A DNA stretch of 10,369 nucleotides from Candidatus Atribacteria bacterium 1244-E10-H5-B2 (GTDB lineage: Bacteria > Atribacterota > JS1 > SB-45 > 34-128). The translations under genes were made by a program, and so were the position numbers. Below the pieces are notes generated by a model. That model was not told where the DNA came from. It did not search any database and worked only from the letters and a program-made list of their open reading frames with translations. Positions 5,556 through 10,369 of the stretch are shown piece by piece; the first letter of the stretch is position 1; every line of letters starts with the position of its first letter. The stretch is from NCBI GenBank assembly GCA_003575245.1, contig NMQN01000553.1:1-10369 (forward strand). Reading direction: 5' to 3'.

Positions 5556-5584
5556 TTGACAAAATATCTTCTATCCTTTATAAT
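5556..5584 (+). promoter_or_regulatory. Perfect consensus promoter of the recombinase gene
   Basis: TTGACA at 5556-5561 and TATAAT at 5579-5584 are separated by 17 bases. The start would be near 5591, giving a 25-base leader that contains AAGGAGG (5601-5607) before ATG 5616. Confidence 0.85.
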
Positions 5585-5615
5585 GATGGTAGAAATTATG
5601 AAGGAGGATAGAGAA

Positions 5616-6269
5616 ATGAAAAGGCAAAAGACTCCGGTGGTCTTAACCAGGGAAGAGGTAGAGAAACTAATAGAGGCAGGAGCAGGCCTGGAAGAGCTTT
5701 ATAAGAAGAGATTAAAAGAAGAGAAGTTAAGGGGCTCCCAGTGTCTAAGCTATTTGAAGAATAGCTTATTTTTAGCGATACGTAACCAGGCTATTATCAG
5801 GCTTTTGTTTAGCACGGGGATCAGAAACAGTGAAGCCTGCCATCTGAATGATGAGGATATCTACTTTGAAGAGAATAGAATTAAGATCAGGCAGGGGAAG
5901 AGAGGGAATGACGAATACCAGCCTTTAACTAAAGATGAGACCTGGAAGGAGTTAAGAAGATATCTAAGGGCAAGGAAAGCCTTTAAATACAATAGAAGCA
6001 ACGCTTTCTTTATCGGCAAGAGTGGAGAGAGGGTCAGGCCCCGGGCATTGCAAAGGTTTATCAAACACTACGGAAGGCTGGCGGGAATCAAGAAAGAAGT
6101 TTATCCCCATATCTTGAGGCATAGTTTTGCAACGGAATATCTAAGAACTACCAGGGATTTGAAATTAACGCAGAATGCTATGAGGCATAAGAATCTGATG
6201 AGCACAGTTATTTATACTTACGTTTCCAAAGATGATGTGGCCAACGGGCTGGAGAAAGCGAAATTATAG
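5616..6269 (+). CDS. Tyrosine recombinase, catalytic domain only
   Basis: The frame is open from 5514, but the promoter at 5556-5584 and AAGGAGG at 5601-5607 place the true start at ATG 5616, giving 217 residues. The sequence begins directly with the catalytic domain (LTREEVEKLI). It shows R70 in TGIRNSEA, K95 in QGKRG, H165-x-x-R168 in HILRHSF, H191 in MRHKN and the nucleophile Y200 in VIYTYV. The usual N-terminal core-binding domain of integrases and Xer proteins is missing; the short size is like FimB/FimE-type switch recombinases of about 200 residues. It cuts and rejoins DNA through a phosphotyrosine link. The palindrome at 5523-5549 is a candidate target. Role (integration, dimer resolution or inversion) cannot be decided here. 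Confidence 0.9.
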   Translation: MKRQKTPVVLTREEVEKLIEAGAGLEELYKKRLKEEKLRGSQCLSYLKNSLFLAIRNQAIIRLLFSTGIRNSEACHLNDEDIYFEENRIKIRQGKRGNDEYQPLTKDETWKELRRYLRARKAFKYNRSNAFFIGKSGERVRPRALQRFIKHYGRLAGIKKEVYPHILRHSFATEYLRTTRDLKLTQNAMRHKNLMSTVIYTYVSKDDVANGLEKAKL

Positions 6270-6345
6270 GGATGTGGCTAAAAGGACAGGGATAATTATT
6301 TACTCAATTAGAAAAGAAAAGAAAAGTAAAAAGGGGGATCAATAG

Positions 6346-6501
6346 ATGGAAAAATTAAAAAACTTAATTTTCTGGATCACAGTTGTAATTGCTATTTTGG
6401 CCTTGGCAATTTCCATACATAATTTTGTCCGGATAAATAATAACTTTAATATCATAAAAATTATTGGTGAGACTCAAAGTTATATTTTAGAACTGATATA
6501 G
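6346..6501 (+). CDS. Small single-span membrane protein
   Basis: ATG 6346 follows AAAGGGGGATC (6330-6340) and encodes 51 residues, stop TAG 6499-6501. After a short start with two lysines, residues about 7-25 form one hydrophobic helix (ITVVIAILALAIS), followed by a polar tail. It should sit in the host inner membrane with a short exposed C-terminal part. No family is recognised. Size and topology would suit a small holin-like, immunity or superinfection-exclusion peptide, but it is not next to a lysin gene, so none of these is supported. It starts 76 bases after the recombinase stop and may share its transcript. Confidence 0.6.
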   Translation: MEKLKNLIFWITVVIAILALAISIHNFVRINNNFNIIKIIGETQSYILELI

Positions 6502-6565
6502 AATATATGTTAGTTACTAAAAACATTTTTTATTAATATAATTAAATAAATTTATTGATAACAAA

Positions 6566-6675
6566 GTTGGAGGGGATCGCAAAAATAAAACTGTGCGTTT
6601 TATAGTCTAGTCAAGTTAAGGGCTTATTCTCTCCAGAGTTCTCTCTTAACAAGACTAAAAACGGTCTCCTCCAAT
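6566..6675 (+). ncRNA. Predicted three-way-junction structured RNA
   Basis: The plus strand folds into a closed three-way junction by inspection. P1 pairs 6566-6579 with 6662-6675, 14 consecutive pairs including three G-U wobbles. P2 is ATAAAAC (6585-6591) with GTTTTAT (6597-6603) and a 5-base loop. P3 is TAGTC-AA-GTTAAG (6608-6620) with CTTAAC-AA-GACTA (6645-6657), with a symmetric AA/AA internal loop. Because the wobbles pair only as plus-strand RNA, an RNA rather than a DNA site is favoured. The P2 loop TGTGC is complementary to GCACA at 6689-6693, a possible tertiary contact. No consensus promoter or classic terminator flanks it, and I do not recognise an Rfam class. It lies in a 272-base gene-free stretch (6502-6773). 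Confidence 0.55.
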
Positions 6676-6773
6676 AATTCAAACGTTTGCACAATTGACT
6701 AAAAGAATACAAAAAAAGTGTGCTGCTATTCCGTGAGAAAAAAATCGGGTAGATTTAGGTGGTGATCATAGAA

Positions 6774-6920
6774 ATGAAAAAATTAGTTAGTGATTTTTTA
6801 AAGCTGGCCTGGAAAAATAAAGACGATGAATTAGTAGATTCCGATAATGATCATAAATATAAGCTGGCCAGGAGATTAAAGAATAAAATTCTCGACCACA
6901 GGCTGATCAGAAAAATATAG
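6774..6920 (+). CDS. Small basic protein of unknown function
   Basis: ATG 6774 follows TTAGGTGGTGAT (6755-6766) and gives 48 residues ending at TAG 6918-6920. The sequence is strongly charged, with an aspartate-rich middle (DDELVDSDND) and a basic C-terminal half (KYKLARRLKNKIL). There is no membrane segment, cysteine pair or familiar motif. It could be a small DNA-binding or capsid-related protein given its position before the packaging genes, but that is a guess. Codon use and ribosome binding site resemble the neighbouring genes, which is the main support for it being real. Confidence 0.55.
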   Translation: MKKLVSDFLKLAWKNKDDELVDSDNDHKYKLARRLKNKILDHRLIRKI

Positions 6921-6933
6921 TAAAAAGCTATCC

Positions 6934-6974
6934 CGGTGATCCGGACTTTCTGACGGGAGTTTACCGGATTACCG
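6934..6974 (+). other. Strong hairpin 1 upstream of the packaging module
   Basis: CGGTGATCCGG (6934-6944) pairs with CCGGATTACCG (6964-6974) over 11 positions, with one G-U wobble on the plus strand, around a 19-base loop. No U-run follows, so it is not a typical intrinsic terminator. Confidence 0.6.
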
Positions 6975-6976
6975 TC

Positions 6977-7016
6977 CCCTGCTCCCCTTTTTTGATATAG
7001 CCTGGGGGGAGCAGGG
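6977..7016. other. Strong hairpin 2 upstream of the packaging module
   Basis: CCCTGCTCCCC (6977-6987) and GGGGAGCAGGG (7006-7016) are a perfect 11-bp inverted repeat around an 18-base loop. It starts 2 bases after hairpin 1. It is GC-rich in an AT-rich region and lacks a following U-run. Confidence 0.7.
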
Positions 7017-7042
7017 TTCACTTAATCGAAGAGGGGCAAAAT

Positions 7043-7207
7043 ATGTTTAATGAATTCGAAATTAGAAAAATAGTAGAATCTTGTCTTACGGAATTGAAGG
7101 ATAAAATGAAGGAGCAAGACGAAAAAATTTCCAAACTGGAGAGAAAATTAGAGAATTTTTCTTCCAGGCCGCCAGAATGTGGCGAAAATCTAAAATTGCT
7201 TAAATAA
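7043..7207 (+). CDS. Small coiled-coil protein of unknown function
   Basis: ATG 7043 follows GAGGGG (7031-7036) and gives 54 residues ending at TAA 7205-7207. Residues about 5-40 have heptad spacing of Ile, Val and Leu among Glu and Lys, predicting a short coiled coil; the tail contains a PPECGE segment. No family is recognised. It is the last gene before the large terminase, where a small terminase subunit is commonly found, but at 54 residues with no evident DNA-binding domain it is well below the usual size for that role. It might be a short packaging accessory protein. Confidence 0.6.
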   Translation: MFNEFEIRKIVESCLTELKDKMKEQDEKISKLERKLENFSSRPPECGENLKLLK

Positions 7208-7264
7208 CGCAAAATTAAGGCTTTTTATGGGGTCGGGATTTTGCAGGTAGAATCATAAGCAAGG

Positions 7265-7311
7265 CCTCAAAATAACGCCACCACAGCGATTTGTGAAGGT
7301 CTTTTTTGAGG
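7265..7311. repeat. Weak inverted repeat before the terminase gene
   Basis: CCTCAAAA (7265-7272) and TTTTGAGG (7304-7311) are perfect 8-bp inverse copies around a 31-base loop in the 127-base gap before terL. It might belong to a packaging recognition region, but it could be chance. Confidence 0.3.
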
Positions 7312-7334
7312 GATTCGAGAAAAAAGGAGCTACT

Positions 7335-8972
7335 ATGGGAGATTCGCATAAATTTGCAGGCAAAAGTGAAGAAGGAAGGCAGCACCAGCAGAATAATTTA
7401 AACCGGACGGGCAAAAGGGATTATTATTTGGAGCCGGATTGGAAGAGTGAACTACTGCAAAAAATGGAAGAACGGAAATTAAAGCAGGCCGGTAATAGAT
7501 TTTTGAGGGCAAAAAGAGCCTTAGTCGAGCCACCAAGTTTAAACAATCCAGAATATGCAAACGATATCATTAAATTTGCTAACGAGCAATTCTTTATCGA
7601 GACCAGGCGGCCTATCCAGATTGAGAGATGGCAGGAAGAAAAGATACTGAAGCCCTTATTCTCGAAGCAATACCATCTAGGAGTCATAAGTTTATGCAAA
7701 AAAGATGGCAAGTCAACTTTAGGGGCAATTATAGCTTTACATAAGTTGCTCTATGGTCCGGACTTTTCAGAGATTTATCTTTTAGCCAGTGATCTGGACC
7801 AGATAACAACGACTATTTTTTCTAAAATCGTTCGGTGTTGTGAGCTAAACCATAGGATGTTAAGCAGGCTATCTATAACTCAAGATACGATTACCTATGA
7901 TCCCCGGGGGTCTTTTATTAAGGTTTTACCATCCGAATATAAAGGGAGTTTCGGCAGTAATGCTGCCCTGGTAATATTCGATGAGCTGTGGACTTATGAT
8001 CAAGAGAGAGCCAGGAGACTTTATGAGGCATACACTGAGAACCCGACCAGGCCAGATTTTTTAGTTTTAGTTCTTAGCCATGCCGGTTATTCCCGTGATT
8101 CTTTATTATACGAGCTATACGAGATAGGCACGAGCGATAAGAAACCGGATGACTATTTTTTCTTATGGTCGCATAAGAATCTGGCTTCCTGGAAGACACC
8201 AGAATTTTTGAAAAGGCAGCGTAATAAGCCGGGGATGAGGCCAAATCTTTATAAACGGCTTTACGGAAACCGCTGGACTGAGGAGGAGGATTCATTTTTG
8301 ACCGATGAAGAATATTCTCGATGTGTGATAAAGGAGCTCAGGCCATCTTTGGGAGATAGGGATTTATCAATTTGGGTCGGAGTCGATGCCTCAGTTTCGG
8401 GAGATGCCTCAGCAGTGGCTGCGGTCACCCGGACAATACCGGGCAAAATTAGATTAATAGGCTATCGGGTTTGGCAGCCTACCAAAAAAAGAAAAATGGA
8501 TTTAGAGGCCACCATCGCTAATTATTTGCGAGAACTAAATCAAAACTTTACCTTAATAAAGATAGTTTATGATCCGTACCAATTACATCAGGTTATGCTA
8601 AATTTAAGAACTGAAGAAGGACTGCCGACAGAGGAGTTGCCACAATCGCAAAATAACGTTATAGCCTATTCGCAATTACTCTATGAGTTAATTCGTTTTC
8701 AGAATCTCGAAATTTATGAGAATAAGGAATTAAAGGACCACTTTAAAGCAGCCAACTTTAAAGAGAGCGATAAGGGGATCTCCTTAAAAAAGAGAGGAAA
8801 GGGTAAGATAGATTTATGTGCAGCTTTAGGAATGGCGGCTTTTTCGTGTGTCGGATCAAAACCGGTGAGACCAGGCAAAGTTTATGTAAGTGGTGATAAA
8901 ATGATGGAGGAGGAAAAACATATCGAAAAAGAGCCTGCAGTTGCTAATGTGGGCCGAATCTACATAATTTAG
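7335..8972 (+). CDS. terL: Phage terminase large subunit (packaging ATPase-nuclease)
   Basis: The chosen start is ATG 7335, 5 bases after AAAAAGGAG (7321-7329); a GTG at 7293 would add 14 residues but lacks a binding site. The product has 545 residues, normal for this family. The ATPase domain has a variant Walker A CKKDGKST (about 121-128), typical of HK97-group large terminases that replace the classic GxxxxGK, and Walker B ALVIFDEL with D216 and E217. The RNase H-like nuclease domain shows the three expected acidic residues: D351 in WVGVDAS, D413 in VYDPYQL and D493 in GKIDLCAA. It pumps genomic DNA into the procapsid and cuts it into genome units. The portal gene follows after 13 bases, the usual order. 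Confidence 0.93.
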   Translation: MGDSHKFAGKSEEGRQHQQNNLNRTGKRDYYLEPDWKSELLQKMEERKLKQAGNRFLRAKRALVEPPSLNNPEYANDIIKFANEQFFIETRRPIQIERWQEEKILKPLFSKQYHLGVISLCKKDGKSTLGAIIALHKLLYGPDFSEIYLLASDLDQITTTIFSKIVRCCELNHRMLSRLSITQDTITYDPRGSFIKVLPSEYKGSFGSNAALVIFDELWTYDQERARRLYEAYTENPTRPDFLVLVLSHAGYSRDSLLYELYEIGTSDKKPDDYFFLWSHKNLASWKTPEFLKRQRNKPGMRPNLYKRLYGNRWTEEEDSFLTDEEYSRCVIKELRPSLGDRDLSIWVGVDASVSGDASAVAAVTRTIPGKIRLIGYRVWQPTKKRKMDLEATIANYLRELNQNFTLIKIVYDPYQLHQVMLNLRTEEGLPTEELPQSQNNVIAYSQLLYELIRFQNLEIYENKELKDHFKAANFKESDKGISLKKRGKGKIDLCAALGMAAFSCVGSKPVRPGKVYVSGDKMMEEEKHIEKEPAVANVGRIYII

Positions 8973-8985
8973 GGGAGTGATAGAT

Positions 8986-10369
8986 ATGTTTGAAAAAGTT
9001 AAGGACTTTTTTAGTAAAGAAATAGAAGGAGATGGAGCTAAAGAGGGAGCGAAAATAGAGGAAGGCAAAGTCTATATAGTCACCACTAAGGATATATTTC
9101 CCTTTTCTGAACTAAAAAAATACGAGTTTAAAAAATCTTCAAAACAACTGGAAGAAAAAGAAACGAAATGGCTTACTGTCGGGAATTTATTGTCGAAGCT
9201 GTATAGCCCAAGCAGCTTTATCCGGTTATATGAGCACCAGCCAGTTTTAATGGCGGCCATAAATCAGATTAGCGAAGATATTTCAGGCACCGGTTGGAAA
9301 TTAGTTTTGCGACCGGAGCAAGAAGAGGATTCTGAAGAGAAGAAGGTGATTGAGAAATTTTTGAATAATGTGAATCCAAAGCAATCCATTAAAGAGCTAC
9401 TTTACTGCTGTTTTGTGGATTACTTACTATTAGGAGGCCTAAATATCGAAGTTTCGAGGTTCTTTAATGGACGAATAGCCGAACTTTTTCACGTCCCAGA
9501 AAAGACCTTATACGTCCACAAGTCATTAAAGAGATTTTCGCAATATTATGTAGGCAAGTCGGCCTGGTTTGTACCCTACGACCCCGATCCAGAAGAGAGG
9601 CTGAATATCCATGCAGAAACTGGAGTGAAGGGGAAGTGGGATTTTGAGACCCAGGGACACGAACTAATTCGACACATTAATTATAACCCCCGGAGCAGCT
9701 TTTATGGTTTGGCGCCCCTAACCAGTGCAATCAGTAGCATCTTGAATCTAATCGAATCATCGCAATTTCATCTTTCATTTTTAACAAGTCGGGGGATTCC
9801 GGAGTATATGATCTCGCTTTCTGGCAAATGGGAGGAAGGAGCAGCTAAAAAAATCACTAATTTTATAAGAACGGAAATGCAGGGGGAGCATTTTAAATCA
9901 ATGGTTCTGAATCTACCCGAGGCAGGCTCCGTCAAATTTGATAAACTAGCGGTAGATATAAAGTCGAGCGAATTTTTATTGGAGCTGAGCAATATCGCTA
10001 GAGAGGATATCCTATCAGTTTACAGGATCCCACCTTCAAGGCTTTGCCTCTTTAAAAAAGGAGGGAGCCTGTCCAGTAATATTTATTCCGAGGCCAACCG
10101 GACTTATTGGGAATCAGTAGTTTTGCCGAGTCAGATGATTGCCGAAAAGATTACTAATAAAATATTAGAGGGAGTGCTAGGCCAGGAGAGCCGCTATCAT
10201 TTTGAGATTCTGGACCTGGATTTAAGGACAGAAACAGAGGATATCACAAACTACGTTAAGTTATTTAGTATGGGATCGATGACCCCTAATCAAATAAGAA
10301 GGGCTTTAGGGAAGGAAACTTACGAAGGCGGGGATAAATATTATATAAACCGCAATTTTGTGCCTGTTG
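8986..10369 (+). CDS. Phage portal protein, HK97-like (3' end outside the window)
   Basis: ATG 8986 follows GGGGAGTGAT (8973-8982) and the frame stays open to the window end, giving 461 residues without a stop. Recognisable features are the early helix LYEHQPVLMAAINQI (about 82-96), the YNPRSSFYGLAPL segment in the middle that matches the Tyr-Gly-x-Ser/Ala-Pro-Leu hallmark of HK97/PBSX-type portals, and a later segment with RIPPSRL followed by an SSNIYSEANR helix. Portals form a 12-subunit ring at one capsid vertex through which the terminase drives DNA. The length already seen is close to a complete portal of 430-520 residues, so only a short tail is likely missing. A protease or major capsid gene would be expected next. 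Confidence 0.88.
   Translation, partial: MFEKVKDFFSKEIEGDGAKEGAKIEEGKVYIVTTKDIFPFSELKKYEFKKSSKQLEEKETKWLTVGNLLSKLYSPSSFIRLYEHQPVLMAAINQISEDISGTGWKLVLRPEQEEDSEEKKVIEKFLNNVNPKQSIKELLYCCFVDYLLLGGLNIEVSRFFNGRIAELFHVPEKTLYVHKSLKRFSQYYVGKSAWFVPYDPDPEERLNIHAETGVKGKWDFETQGHELIRHINYNPRSSFYGLAPLTSAISSILNLIESSQFHLSFLTSRGIPEYMISLSGKWEEGAAKKITNFIRTEMQGEHFKSMVLNLPEAGSVKFDKLAVDIKSSEFLLELSNIAREDILSVYRIPPSRLCLFKKGGSLSSNIYSEANRTYWESVVLPSQMIAEKITNKILEGVLGQESRYHFEILDLDLRTETEDITNYVKLFSMGSMTPNQIRRALGKETYEGGDKYYINRNFVPV

Noticed and set aside
5514..5615. Start of the recombinase at 5514
   Set aside because: The promoter at 5556-5584 lies downstream of it, and AAGGAGG before ATG 5616 is a far better start. The added residues encode the palindrome and promoter.
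6537..6542. TATAAT at 6537 as promoter of the three-way-junction RNA
   Set aside because: The -35 region at the right distance has no resemblance to TTGACA, so I did not list it; it may still work with an activator.
6695..6730. TTGACT at 6695-6700 as a promoter for the gene at 6774
   Set aside because: No -10 box at 16-18 bases downstream; the region there is GTGTGCTGC.
8261..8446. Minus-strand open frames inside terminase, primase and portal genes
   Set aside because: They lie opposite well-supported genes, lack ribosome binding sites and encode low-quality Ser/Leu/Phe-rich sequence typical of antisense shadows.
9433..9441. Third copy of AGGAGGCCT inside the portal gene as a target of small RNA 1
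   Set aside because: It lies deep inside a coding region with no start codon behind it, so chance is the simpler explanation.

Overview
The window looks like part of a tailed (Caudovirales-type) bacteriophage, prophage or phage-plasmid. It holds a primase-helicase, a tyrosine recombinase, a large terminase and an HK97-like portal, all on the plus strand. The base composition is AT-rich, arginine is mostly AGA/AGG, isoleucine is often ATA, and nearly every gene has a strong GGAGG-type ribosome binding site. Several promoters match the sigma-70 consensus (TTGACA/TATAAT), so the host is a bacterium using a normal housekeeping sigma factor. The lineage cannot be fixed from sequence reading alone. 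No rRNA, tRNA or host housekeeping gene is present.

Layout. 1-174 is the 3' end of an unknown gene. 186-749 is a coiled-coil protein and 791-1438 is a CGNR-type zinc-finger protein. 1435-1775 is a dense RNA-regulatory region. It has one rightward consensus promoter and two leftward consensus promoters. Each leftward promoter starts a predicted RNA of about 85-90 nt that has a 5' hairpin and ends at an intrinsic terminator. 1819-4510 is a replication operon: a small protein, a DUF5659-like protein and a primase-helicase. 4513-4755 is a non-coding, AT-rich block flanked by perfect 30-bp inverted arms made of 9-bp iteron-like units, and it is the best candidate for a replication origin. 4813-5121 is a coiled-coil protein with an SSB-like C-terminal tip, and 5184-5357 is a small zinc ribbon. 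5523-6269 carries a palindromic site, a perfect consensus promoter and a catalytic-domain-only tyrosine recombinase. 6346-7207 holds three very small proteins, a predicted three-way-junction RNA (6566-6675) and two strong hairpins (6934-7016). 7335-10369 starts the packaging/capsid module with the large terminase and the portal, which is cut by the window end.

How it fits together. The middle of the window reads as a self-contained replicon: leader with antisense RNAs, primase-helicase, iteron-like origin, a replication accessory protein, then a recombinase with its own candidate crossover site. This resembles plasmid copy-control and dimer-resolution or switch logic placed next to phage packaging genes, so a phage-plasmid lifestyle is a reasonable but unproven reading. 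The most novel-looking items are the paired minus-strand RNAs at 1489-1775, the inverted-iteron origin, the recombinase site and the three-way-junction RNA.
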